DNA of 64,000 nt, taken from positions 51,001 to 115,000 of the forward strand of contig CACOGC010000001.1 in NCBI GenBank assembly GCA_902626645.1, read 5' to 3'. The DNA is from an uncultured Pelagibacteraceae bacterium. Its GTDB lineage: Bacteria; Pseudomonadota; Alphaproteobacteria; Pelagibacterales; Pelagibacteraceae. Under the pieces are notes generated by a model. That model searched no databases. It was not told the DNA's origin and saw only the letters and a program-made list of their open reading frames with translations. The translations under genes were made by a program, and so were the position numbers. Shown here piece by piece: positions 53,971 through 62,616 of this stretch. How positions within the stretch are numbered: position 1 is the first letter of the stretch; every line of letters starts with the position of its first letter.

Positions 53971-54043
53971 TTATATTTTGAGTATTTAAATAAATTTGAA
54001 TTAAATTTAATATAATATAAAAGTTATAAAAATAAATTAAAAA

Positions 54044-55057
54044 ATGTCTAAAAACCCATATTTCATTGCTGAAATCGGTGTAAACCATGAAGCAAAAATT
54101 AAATTAGCAAAAAAGTTAATTAGAGATGCAAAAGATGGTGGTGCAAATGCTATTAAACTACAATGTTATAAAGCGGAAAAAATTGCATCAAAGTACGCTA
54201 AAGCTTACTGGGATAAAAAAGAAAATATAGAAAATAATCAATTAAAACTTTTTAAAAAATTTGATAAATTTAATGAAAAAGATTATTTTGCAATTTATAA
54301 ATATTGTAAAAAAATAAAAATTGATTTTATTGTTACACCTTTTGACTTAGAAATAGTAAATTTTTTTTCAAACAAAGTAAAATACTTCAAAATATCCTCA
54401 TCCGATTTAACAAATCATTTACTAATCGAAAAAATTGCTAAAACCAAGGTTCCAATAATCTTATCAACTGGAGCATCAACTATATCTGAGATAAGCTCAG
54501 CTTTAAAATTGATTAGAAAATACCATAACAAAATAACTTTATTACATTGCATACTTAATTATCCAACAGAAAAAATTAATTCTAATTTAAATATGATTGA
54601 TGATTTAAAAAAAAAATTTGATTTACCAGTTGGCTTATCAGATCACACTAGGCCAAAAGATAGCATGGAAATTTTAAGCATCGCTCACATAAAAAAAATA
54701 TCAATGATTGAAAAACATTTTACTAATGATAAAAAAAAACCAGGAAATGACCACTTTCATTCATTTGATAAAACTGATCTTAAAAATTATTATAAAAAAA
54801 TCGATAATTTGAACAAAGTTTTAGGAAGTGGTAAAAAAACATTTCTTGAAAGTGAAGTAATTTCCAGAAAAAATGCTCGTAGAAGCTTATTTTTCAATAA
54901 AAATATTAATAAAGGAAACAAGGTAAAAAAAGAGGATTTAATAGCATTAAGGCCTGCAATTGGAATTTCACCAAGTAATTACAAAAGTATAATAAATAAA
55001 AAATTAAAAATTAATGTAAAAGAGGGGCAAATTATTAAGAAAAAATTTTTGTTTTAA
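54044..55057 (+). CDS. NeuB-family nonulosonic acid synthase 2
   Basis: PEP-dependent synthase of nine-carbon acidic sugars, 337 residues. It is a closer match to NeuB/LegI/PseI than copy 1: FIAEIGVNHEAKIKLAKKLI (about 7-26), GGANAIKLQCYKAEKIASKY (about 32-51), VTPFDLEIV (about 98), KISSSDLTN, LSTGAS (about 141), HCILNYP, GLSDHT (about 193) and MIEKHFTNDKKKPGNDHFHS (about 217-236). The C-terminal SAF domain has LRPAIGISP. It diverges from the epimerase gene and precedes the DUF4910 gene by 43 nt. Confidence 0.92.
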   Translation: MSKNPYFIAEIGVNHEAKIKLAKKLIRDAKDGGANAIKLQCYKAEKIASKYAKAYWDKKENIENNQLKLFKKFDKFNEKDYFAIYKYCKKIKIDFIVTPFDLEIVNFFSNKVKYFKISSSDLTNHLLIEKIAKTKVPIILSTGASTISEISSALKLIRKYHNKITLLHCILNYPTEKINSNLNMIDDLKKKFDLPVGLSDHTRPKDSMEILSIAHIKKISMIEKHFTNDKKKPGNDHFHSFDKTDLKNYYKKIDNLNKVLGSGKKTFLESEVISRKNARRSLFFNKNINKGNKVKKEDLIALRPAIGISPSNYKSIINKKLKINVKEGQIIKKKFLF

Positions 55058-55100
55058 TGAATTTAAATAACTCTTAACTTTTATAAATAAAATACTTAAT

Positions 55101-56387
55101 ATGATTGAAAAATTTTATGATATTGGAAAAAAGCTATTTCCTTTAAATAGAAGCATTACAGGGAAAGATACTCTCAAAACATTAAAGATTATCTCAAAAA
55201 GTTTTAAAAATTTTAAGATTAAAAGTATTAAATCTGGAACTAAGGTATTTGATTGGAAAATTCCACCTGAATGGAATGTAAGTGAGGCATTTATTCTAGA
55301 TAATTGCAATAAAAAAATTGTTGATTTTAAGAACAATAATTTACATCTAGTTGGCTATTCTAAGCCTGTAAAATTAATTTTAACAAAAAAAAAATTACTA
55401 AAAAAGTTATACTCATTAAAAAATAATCCAAATGCTATACCTTATGTAACTTCATATTATAGAAAAAATTGGGGTTTTTGTGTGACTGAAAACTTTAAAA
55501 AAAAATTAATTAAAAAATACCGATCCTTTGACAAATTCAAAATTTTGATTAATTCAAAATTTAATAAGAATGGCTCATTAAATTATGGCGAGGTTTATAT
55601 AAAAGGTAAAGTTGAAAAAGAGATACTAATATCTACCTATATTTGTCATCCGTCAATGGCCAATAATGAATTATCAGGTCCGATAGTAAGTATGTCTTTA
55701 ATTTCACATTTCAAAAACTTAAATAACTACTATTCAATGAGATTTTTATTTATACCAGAAACAATTGGATCAATTGCTTACATATCAAAAAATTTGGAAA
55801 AATTAAAAAAAAAAGTTTTTTGTGGATTTAATATTTCTTGTATTGGAGATGAAAGGAGTCATTCATATATCTTATCTAAATACAAAAACTCTCCATCTGA
55901 CGAAGCATTACTTTTGGCATATAAAAAATTAAAAATAAGAAAAATTACTGAATTTTCATTTCTTGAACGGGGCAGTGACGAAAGACAATTCAATTCTTAT
56001 GGAGTAGATTTAAAAATCACTTCGGTGAGTAGGACTAAATATGGTGAATTTAAAGAATATCATACTTCTCTAGATAATTTTGATTTAGTCACTAAAAAAG
56101 GGTTACGAGAGGGTTATAATGTTGTTAAAAAAGCCTTAGAAATTATTCATAAAAAAGATTTTCCTAAAAGCAAAATATTATGTGAACCATTTTTAACAAA
56201 AAGAAAACTTTATCCGACCTTATCACGTGCAAATCACAAAAATGTAAAAGCAAATAACTTTTTAGATTTTCTTCAATATTCCGATGGAAATAATAGCTTA
56301 GAAAAGATTAGTTTATTAATCAAAGTGAATATTAAAAAAACCAGAAAAATTTTTAAAAATCTTAAAAAATATAATCTTGTATATTAG
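55101..56387 (+). CDS. DUF4910 aminopeptidase-like protein
   Basis: A 428-residue protein with the DUF4910/DUF2172 architecture: an opening LFPLNRSITGKDTLKTL (about 13-29), DWKIPPEWNVSEAFI (about 50-64), a zinc-peptidase-like core with ISTYICHPSMANNELSGPIV (about 174-193; His and Asn/Glu ligands), FIPETIGSIAYI (about 213-224), FLERGSDERQF (about 284) and EYHTSLDNFD (about 315-324), and a C-terminal winged-helix-like segment. Its substrate is unknown; relatives are common in O-antigen and nonulosonate loci, where deacylation of a sugar or lipid is one idea. It follows neuB2 on the same strand. Confidence 0.8.
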   Translation: MIEKFYDIGKKLFPLNRSITGKDTLKTLKIISKSFKNFKIKSIKSGTKVFDWKIPPEWNVSEAFILDNCNKKIVDFKNNNLHLVGYSKPVKLILTKKKLLKKLYSLKNNPNAIPYVTSYYRKNWGFCVTENFKKKLIKKYRSFDKFKILINSKFNKNGSLNYGEVYIKGKVEKEILISTYICHPSMANNELSGPIVSMSLISHFKNLNNYYSMRFLFIPETIGSIAYISKNLEKLKKKVFCGFNISCIGDERSHSYILSKYKNSPSDEALLLAYKKLKIRKITEFSFLERGSDERQFNSYGVDLKITSVSRTKYGEFKEYHTSLDNFDLVTKKGLREGYNVVKKALEIIHKKDFPKSKILCEPFLTKRKLYPTLSRANHKNVKANNFLDFLQYSDGNNSLEKISLLIKVNIKKTRKIFKNLKKYNLVY

Positions 56388-56410
56388 TGAAAAATTAAAA
56401 TTACAAAAAT

Positions 56411-57163
56411 TCAGCCTAATTTTTTTGCAATTTTAAGAATATTTTTTGCAGAAGTGTTAATACTTATTTTATCAGCAATTTTTTTTATGAAATTAAAATC
56501 ATCAATAGTGTCTAAAGTAAACTTATAATGTGAGTGAGTATACTCATAATAATTCCCAGGACCAGGTACTTTATTACTTATTATTTGATCACCTAAATAA
56601 TTTTTTGATTTTAAAGAATGAATATTAAATTTTTTTCTATTTTTCCATAAATATAAATATAAAGTAACGTGTTCTCTATAATTTTTATCCTTAACTAATT
56701 CATCTAGTTTTCTTAGAAGATTTATAGAAAATATTTCTGCACCAAAACCCCCAGAATAAACTTTGCTATATATTTGACGATTACACACATAATCGTATTT
56801 ATTTTTTTTATGAAAGACAATAAGTTTATTTATTTCTTCAGGATCAACAAATGGATTATCAGCACATACTCTTATGATATTTGCTTTTTCAATATCTTTG
56901 ACTGCATCTACAAATCTTTTCAATACATCTTTTTCATTACCTGCAAAATAATCAATACCTAATTTTTTTGAAATTGTTTTAAATTTTCTATCGATTTTTT
57001 TTTTTGTTGTAGCTAAAATTATTTTATCAACAGACTTGACCATCTTTAATCTTTTTATTACCCATTCTATAATTGGGTATTTTCCAATTTTCTTTAACAT
57101 TTTGCCTGGCAATCGTGAGGATTTCATTCGTACTTGAATGATAGCAATATTTTTTTTTTTCAT
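56411..57163 (-). CDS. SpsF-like cytidylyltransferase 2
   Basis: Nucleotidyltransferase, 250 residues from ATG 57163 (an ATG at 57178 adds five). Motifs: IAIIQVRMKSSRLPGKMLKK (about 6-25), KIILATTKKKIDRKF, DYFAGNEKDVLKRFVDAVKD (about 70-89), NIIRVCADNPFVDPEEI (about 94-110, the ADNP metal site) and REHVTLYLYLW. This is the classic SpsF/PtmB-type protein, activating a nonulosonic or other acidic sugar with CTP. It is convergent with the neuB2-DUF4910 pair (23-nt spacer) and likely works with neuB2. Confidence 0.87.
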   Translation of the reverse strand: MKKKNIAIIQVRMKSSRLPGKMLKKIGKYPIIEWVIKRLKMVKSVDKIILATTKKKIDRKFKTISKKLGIDYFAGNEKDVLKRFVDAVKDIEKANIIRVCADNPFVDPEEINKLIVFHKKNKYDYVCNRQIYSKVYSGGFGAEIFSINLLRKLDELVKDKNYREHVTLYLYLWKNRKKFNIHSLKSKNYLGDQIISNKVPGPGNYYEYTHSHYKFTLDTIDDFNFIKKIADKISINTSAKNILKIAKKLG

Positions 57164-57261
57164 TTTAAAATTTAACACTATTTTAAACGTTATTTTAGAA
57201 TATCCAAATTTATTAGATAATCTTCTTTTGAAATAATATTGATAGGTTGATATTTTATTTA

Positions 57262-57867
57262 TTATTTAAGATTATTTGTCATATTTTCATTGTGCTTTCG
57301 GTATCTATATAATGGCAAAGCAACTCTTTGAATTGAAAATTTTTTTTCAAATCTTTCCCTTAACTCTTTTTCCTCATTTAATAAGAATTTTTCATTATAT
57401 AACCCAATTGATATCAAATCTTGTTTATGAAAAATGATTCCACATCCAATAGGTTTTTTCTCACAATTTACTCTCTCGACTATATTTTCATCATTATCAA
57501 CTAAATAATAATCACAAGCCGCTGCAGAAAACTTTTTATTATGAGTGATAAAAAGATGAAGTATTTTTAAAAAATCTTTATTTACATAATCATCTGAATC
57601 AACTCTGACAACATATTTTCCTGAACATTCTTTTATGCCTCTATTTAATGATGCCGGTAATCCTAAATTTTTCCCATTATCAAGAATTTTAATGTCTTCT
57701 TTAAATGCATTTAATATTTTTTTTGTATCATCAATACTTCCATCATCAATTACAATTATTTCAAAGTTATCTTTTCCTATACTTTGTGTGAGCAAAGATC
57801 TCATACACCTACCTAAGTACTTTTCTCGATTATATGTTGGAATTATAACTGAAATTTCGTATTTCAT
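57262..57867 (-). CDS. Glycosyltransferase family 2 (short)
   Basis: A compact GT-A transferase of 201 residues: ISVIIPTYNREKYLGRCMRS (about 5-24), FEIIVIDDGSIDDTKKIL (about 35-52), NLGLPASLNRGIKECSGKYV (about 67-86) and RVDSDDYVN (DSDD site, about 88-96). It ends about 100 residues after the DxD motif, so it lacks the extra C-terminal domain of longer relatives. It is translated in overlap with the aminotransferase gene (4 nt). Confidence 0.88.
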   Translation of the reverse strand: MKYEISVIIPTYNREKYLGRCMRSLLTQSIGKDNFEIIVIDDGSIDDTKKILNAFKEDIKILDNGKNLGLPASLNRGIKECSGKYVVRVDSDDYVNKDFLKILHLFITHNKKFSAAACDYYLVDNDENIVERVNCEKKPIGCGIIFHKQDLISIGLYNEKFLLNEEKELRERFEKKFSIQRVALPLYRYRKHNENMTNNLK

Positions 57868-59012
57868 AAAATTTCTTTTAATGTTGACTCAATTTTTTTA
57901 GGATAATCATCATTCATTTTATAAAAGATTTGTAACGAAACATGCTTTTTTATTTTTTTTAAGGATTCTTTATATAAATTATTTTTTTTCAAATTTAATT
58001 CTTTTATATGTGTCCATTTTCCAGCAAAATGCCAACTTAATGCCTCAGGTAAAATTTTTGTTGAATACCCTTTTTTAAAAAATATTTTTCTAAATTTTTT
58101 GGCTAAGTTGTGATTTTTAAATGAAAAAATAAGCGATTCTGAGGCATCAATTGAATTATTTGGTAATTCTCTGAGTCGTATTTCTTTAAACTTTTTGAGT
58201 TTATTTAAAATAATATTTTTATTTTTTTTATGTTTATTAAAAATACTATCAAACTTTTTTAATTGTGAGATGCCAACAGCACCTTGCAATTCTGTCATTC
58301 TATAATTAAATCCACTCGAATTTCGGGTATCTTCCCATCTAGGAACCTTGGGATTATTTTCATGACCATGATCGTGCCAAGCTTTCGCTTTTAAAAAATG
58401 TTGTTTTTTTTTAAACAATAACATTCCACCCTCTCCAGTTGTTATTGTTTTTGCAAAGTCGAAACTAAAAGTTCCAATGTCACCCAGTGTTCCAAGAAAT
58501 TTGTTATTATAAATACCTCCGATACCCCACGCAGTATCTTCAATTATAAAAATTTTTTTTCTTTTGCAGATTTTTTTTATTTTAGTGATATTTCCAGGAG
58601 ACCCAAGCATATGAACAAGTATTATTGCTTTTGTTTTTTTCGAAATTTTTTTTAAAAGGTCTACAGGGCACATATTTAAAGTGTTGTCTATTTCCGTACA
58701 AACTGGTTTAGCACCAGACTCGACTATTGCTTCAACTGTTGCAACAAAAGTGAAAGATTGTGTTATAACCTCATCATTTTTGCCTATGCCTAAAGAGGCT
58801 AATGCGACTCTTAAAGCAGCAGTTCCAGAGCTTACTGCAAGGGCATATTTACTTTTAAATTTTTGAGCAAACTTTTTCTCAAATTCATTTACTTGAAAAG
58901 AACTTCCTCTAATATTTTCAAAACCATGTCTAAATAATACCCCTCCACCATTTTGAAAGATTTTTTTCAAATGCTTTAGTTCCTGCTTATCAATCGTTTC
59001 AAATCCAGGCAT
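57864..59012 (-). CDS. DegT/DnrJ/EryC1/StrS sugar aminotransferase
   Basis: PLP-dependent aminotransferase of 382 residues, making an amino sugar from a keto sugar with glutamate. Motifs: ALAVSSGTAALRVALASLGI (about 54-73), VITQSFTFVATVEAI (about 80-94), IIEDTAWGIGG (about 154-164), and SFDFAKTITTGEGGMLLFKK (about 182-201), where the Lys in AKTITTGEGG is the PLP lysine. Because it has Lys, it is not an RfbH-type 3-dehydrase (which has His). It diverges from the PhyH-like gene and couples to the GT2 gene. Confidence 0.92.
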   Translation of the reverse strand: MPGFETIDKQELKHLKKIFQNGGGVLFRHGFENIRGSSFQVNEFEKKFAQKFKSKYALAVSSGTAALRVALASLGIGKNDEVITQSFTFVATVEAIVESGAKPVCTEIDNTLNMCPVDLLKKISKKTKAIILVHMLGSPGNITKIKKICKRKKIFIIEDTAWGIGGIYNNKFLGTLGDIGTFSFDFAKTITTGEGGMLLFKKKQHFLKAKAWHDHGHENNPKVPRWEDTRNSSGFNYRMTELQGAVGISQLKKFDSIFNKHKKNKNIILNKLKKFKEIRLRELPNNSIDASESLIFSFKNHNLAKKFRKIFFKKGYSTKILPEALSWHFAGKWTHIKELNLKKNNLYKESLKKIKKHVSLQIFYKMNDDYPKKIESTLKEIL

Positions 59013-59078
59013 AAATTTTACTTTTTAAAGATAATATTTAAGTAAACTAAATTTATCAATATTCAATCAAACTATATA

Positions 59079-59106
59079 TTGTTAAGATGTTTTATCATAG
59101 TATATA
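59079..59106 (+). promoter_or_regulatory. Candidate promoter of the PhyH-like gene
   Basis: TTGTTA (59079-59084), a 16-bp spacer and TATATA (59101-59106) lie in the 131-bp divergent spacer before the PhyH-like gene, with a predicted start near 59113 and a leader of about 30 nt. The region is so AT-rich that chance matches are common, so this is tentative. Confidence 0.35.
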
Positions 59107-59143
59107 TGTCATATAAAATTTCTTAACTAAAAATGATAAAAAA

Positions 59144-59878
59144 ATGAAAAACAACGTAGTCAATTTTAATAAAAATGGTTTTGTTATTCTTAAGAATGTA
59201 ATTAACAAAAAAGAGGTTCATAGTTTGTTTAAAGAAATTGAAATAATAAAAAAGGAAGCTTTAAAAACAAAAAATAAAAGATATTTTCATCTTACATCAG
59301 ATCATAGAATAAATACTATTCACAATATTCAAAAATTCTATAAATCAAAAAAACTTTTAAGGCTTTCAAAAAACCAAAAAATACTTAAATTTTTAAAAAG
59401 TGTGTTATCTAAAAATATATTTGTCAGAAATTTTGAATTTTTTTTAAAACCTGCTAAAACAGGTATGGCTAGCCCACCGCATCAAGATAATTTTTTTTGG
59501 AACATTGCAGATAGTAAAGCCGCTAATGTCTGGATTGCATTAAGTAATTCTAATAAAAAAAATGGAGGTATTTATTATCTTAAAGGTAGTCAAAAATTGG
59601 GAATGGTTGATAATAAACCATCTCAAATGAAGGGAACTTCCCAAAAAGTAGAATTTAAAAAGATTAGGAAAAAAAATTTTAAAAAAATTTTTCCAAATCT
59701 TAAAATGGGTGATTGTTTAGTGCATCACTGCGAAATAATACATGGAAGTTACAAAAATCAATCAAAATCAGACAGGGTTGGAATTGCAATCTCTTACAAG
59801 AATAAACTTTCAAAAATAAATTTTTCAAAAAAAAAAGAGTATGAAAAAAAACTCAATAAATTTTTAAAGACGATATGA
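59144..59878 (+). CDS. Phytanoyl-CoA dioxygenase (PhyH)-family oxygenase
   Basis: 2-oxoglutarate/Fe(II) oxygenase of the PhyH type, 244 residues. It starts with the family motif FNKNGFVILKNVI (about 5-17); the iron ligands are HQD in SPPHQDNFFWN (about 113-123) and the distal His in VHHCEIIHGSYKN (about 197). The 2-oxoglutarate Arg is in DRVGIAISYK. PhyH proteins in polysaccharide loci may hydroxylate a sugar or lipid. A 145-nt spacer follows before the LIC12162-type gene on the same strand. Confidence 0.87.
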   Translation: MKNNVVNFNKNGFVILKNVINKKEVHSLFKEIEIIKKEALKTKNKRYFHLTSDHRINTIHNIQKFYKSKKLLRLSKNQKILKFLKSVLSKNIFVRNFEFFLKPAKTGMASPPHQDNFFWNIADSKAANVWIALSNSNKKNGGIYYLKGSQKLGMVDNKPSQMKGTSQKVEFKKIRKKNFKKIFPNLKMGDCLVHHCEIIHGSYKNQSKSDRVGIAISYKNKLSKINFSKKKEYEKKLNKFLKTI

Positions 59879-60023
59879 GATTATACTGGAAAATTTTAAT
59901 CACAGGTCGAATTAATTTTATAACTTTTAGTGTGATCAATAAGCAAAAGTGAGACATTAATATCTGTCAGTAAAAAATTTTTTAAAAAAATTTATTTAGT
60001 TTAGTAATACTTAGAGATAACTA

Positions 60024-61745
60024 ATGCGAGAATTATATCTGACAAATTTAAATTATACAAAAAAGTGGGTGAATAAAAATATTCTCTTTCTTGGAGATTG
60101 GGTTAAGGACAATAATCTTTTTGAAAATATAAATTTACAACCAAGTAATATTTTTAATTCTGGTGTTTTCAATGAAGAAAAAATATCTCAAGTTTTCAAA
60201 TCTCAAGAAGGATTTAGAGTTAAAGTTTTTAATGCTTTAGTAAAACAAATGAATAAATCTCACAACTTAAATTATGATAATAATTTTTGGAAAATTATTC
60301 TAGAACCCTGGTATACAGATTTTTTTGAAAATATTTTATTCAGATACAAAATAATTGAAAAATTATTAGAACAGAATGAAAATTTATCTTGTGGGTTTTT
60401 TAATTTTTTAAATCAACCTCAACACTTTGACTGGGATCATTTTATAATAGATACGAGTTATGATGATTTCTATAATCAATATATATTTCAAAAATTAATT
60501 ATTTTTTTGGATAAAAAAAAGAAAATCAAAATTAATTTTACTAAGGATCATGAATTTTTGTTTAAACCAAAAAAAATTAGATCAAAAAATAAATTATTTG
60601 ATTTTTTTAATCTCAAAATTCTAAGACCAAAAAGATATTATATTGACTTAAACATTGGAATAAAAAATTATATTCTTTTAAATATTTTTCTTAAACAATT
60701 ACCATATAAAGATAAAATTTCATTCTCAGAAAATAATAATAACATTTTATTTAATAATATGTCATTACAAGATAAGAAACATAGAAAAAAAATTGATATT
60801 GGAATTAAACCAGAAACTTATTTTGAAATTTTTTTCATAAAATTAATAAGTTCACAAATTCCAATCGCTTTTTTAGAGGATTATAAAAAAATTCAAAATT
60901 ATATTAAAAAATATTTAGACTTTTCTCCCAAAAAAATAATTAGTGACCAAAAATACGCCACTAATACAATTTTTAAATTTTGGATGGCAAAATCTTACAC
61001 TGAGGGATCAAAAATAATTACGACTGATCATGGTGGTTACTATGGGGTAAAAACTGCCAATGAGCAAGTGAGATCAATATCAAACAAAATATTTACTTAC
61101 TCAAAAACTGATGGTGAAAATAAAATACATGTACCAATCATTCATAAATTTAATAAAAGAGAAAAAAAATTATCTAAACTCCTTGTTATAACACATGGGG
61201 CATGTAAATACCCTCATTACGTAACAACGAACCCAGTATCTGGTCAAGCATTAGATCAAATAGAATTAATTAAAAATTTTTACAATACTCTACCAGAAAA
61301 AATACACTCAAATTTTTATATTAGACCATATCAGGAAGCAGGATGGAACTTTAATGAAAGGTATAGAAAAATTTTTGACTCAGATAAAATATTAGTTGAA
61401 AAAAAAAAATATGAGGAAATTTTTAAAGTCTCAAAATTAATAATCTCTACATATCCAAAAACTGCTTTTTATGAGTCTTTTTTATCAGGTCCGTCAATTT
61501 TATTGACAAATCTAAGTCATTTTAAAATAAGTAAAGATTTTGACGAACTGCATAAAATATTAAAAAAAAATAAAATGTTGTTTGAAGATAGTTTTGAAGC
61601 CTCGAATTTTGTCTTCAGTATATGGAATAACGTAAATGACTGGTGGAGCTCTAATTCAACACAAGAAGCTTTAAAAATTTTTAAATCTTATCTAGGTTAT
61701 GAAAAAAAAAATAAAATTAAACTTTGGGCAAATCTGATTAAATAA
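60024..61745 (+). CDS. LIC12162-family putative transferase
   Basis: A 573-residue soluble protein of the LIC12162 type. It opens MRELYLTNLNYTKKWVNKNI and contains LFLGDWVKDN (about 22-31), CGFFNFLNQPQHFDWDHFII (about 130-149), a long Lys/Phe-rich middle, IITTDHGGYYGVKTANEQVR (about 332-351), LVITHGACKYPHYV and a C-terminal LIISTYPKTAFYESFLSG (about 472-489), the pattern of a GT-B donor domain. A glycosyltransferase role is likely. Neighbours are the PhyH-like and AAC(3)-like genes; the latter converges with a 53-nt spacer. Confidence 0.75.
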   Translation: MRELYLTNLNYTKKWVNKNILFLGDWVKDNNLFENINLQPSNIFNSGVFNEEKISQVFKSQEGFRVKVFNALVKQMNKSHNLNYDNNFWKIILEPWYTDFFENILFRYKIIEKLLEQNENLSCGFFNFLNQPQHFDWDHFIIDTSYDDFYNQYIFQKLIIFLDKKKKIKINFTKDHEFLFKPKKIRSKNKLFDFFNLKILRPKRYYIDLNIGIKNYILLNIFLKQLPYKDKISFSENNNNILFNNMSLQDKKHRKKIDIGIKPETYFEIFFIKLISSQIPIAFLEDYKKIQNYIKKYLDFSPKKIISDQKYATNTIFKFWMAKSYTEGSKIITTDHGGYYGVKTANEQVRSISNKIFTYSKTDGENKIHVPIIHKFNKREKKLSKLLVITHGACKYPHYVTTNPVSGQALDQIELIKNFYNTLPEKIHSNFYIRPYQEAGWNFNERYRKIFDSDKILVEKKKYEEIFKVSKLIISTYPKTAFYESFLSGPSILLTNLSHFKISKDFDELHKILKKNKMLFEDSFEASNFVFSIWNNVNDWWSSNSTQEALKIFKSYLGYEKKNKIKLWANLIK

Positions 61746-61798
61746 ACAATTAATTTTTTTAAAAATTCGGTTACGCTATATTTATTTTACATTTTTAA

Positions 61799-62575
61799 TC
61801 ATTTTAAATTTAAAGATCCAAAAGGGTATCTCTTATAAAAAGAATAAGACTTATCAACAATTTTTTTTGCTGTAGAAATATTTGCATACATACCTGGGCT
61901 TATAATAATTCTATCAAAATCTTTTTTTTTTTTCATAATGTTAACCCACTTATTATAATCTAATTTTGTTGAAAACTTTTTGTAATAACAGTATTTTTTT
62001 TCAAAAGTATTTTTTACAAATTTTCCATTATCATATAATTTTCCTTTAAATAATTTGTAAAATCTATATGGAACTCTTGCCTTTTCCTCAGCCATGTGGT
62101 GAATAGCACAACCCCTATTTAAGTTTAAATTTAAAGATACCCATAATCCATCTTTTTTATACAGCCAATCAAAAACACTACCCTCTCCCCAAGTAGTTTT
62201 TTGTTTTAAACTTTTTATTTCATTCAGCTTTTTACCTTTTATTAAAAAACTATGTAAAAGTGACTCTGTTCTATAATACTTGCCTGATAAAAGTGCTATA
62301 TTTGGTATAATTCCTGTCGAAGGTTTAGAGAATTTAATATCATATTTTTTTTTGATAAAATCATCTGAAAAAGCTGGAAATAAAATTGTTTTTTTAAAAA
62401 AGCTTTTTTCAATGTAATTTAATATTGTTTTTCCTATATAATTTCCATCTAATTTATAAAAAACTGATGTAGTAACAATATCTGTTTGAAAAACAATAAT
62501 ATCATTCTTTTTATTACTTATCTTTTTACATAGTTTTCTTAAATCATTTAAAAACTTTGATTTTTTTGTAATCAT
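61799..62575 (-). CDS. AAC(3)-like N-acyltransferase
   Basis: Acyltransferase of the antibiotic N-acetyltransferase (AAC(3)) fold, 258 residues. Visible: DIIVFQTDIVTTSVF, TILFPAFSDDF (about 78-88), PSTGIIPNIALL (about 100-111), YRTESLLHSFLIKG (about 115-128, the RSxHP-like segment) and WGEGSVFDWLYKKDGLWVSL (about 144-163) with GCAIHHMAEEKARVPYRF. In a polysaccharide locus the acceptor is more likely an amino sugar than an antibiotic. It lies 41 nt after the SDR gene. Confidence 0.78.
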   Translation of the reverse strand: MITKKSKFLNDLRKLCKKISNKKNDIIVFQTDIVTTSVFYKLDGNYIGKTILNYIEKSFFKKTILFPAFSDDFIKKKYDIKFSKPSTGIIPNIALLSGKYYRTESLLHSFLIKGKKLNEIKSLKQKTTWGEGSVFDWLYKKDGLWVSLNLNLNRGCAIHHMAEEKARVPYRFYKLFKGKLYDNGKFVKNTFEKKYCYYKKFSTKLDYNKWVNIMKKKKDFDRIIISPGMYANISTAKKIVDKSYSFYKRYPFGSLNLK

Positions 62576-62616
62576 CTAATAATTAAGTTTTTTTATTTAC
62601 AAAAATAAATTTTATT

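Noticed and set aside
57864..59012. DegT-family gene as RfbH (CDP-4-keto-6-deoxyglucose-3-dehydrase)
   Set aside because: The PLP position is Lys (AKTITTGEGG) rather than the His of RfbH, and it is 16 kb away from rfbFG.
61799..62575. AAC(3)-like gene as an antibiotic resistance gene
   Set aside because: It lies in a polysaccharide locus of an ocean bacterium and is divergent. A sugar N-acyltransferase role is far more likely.
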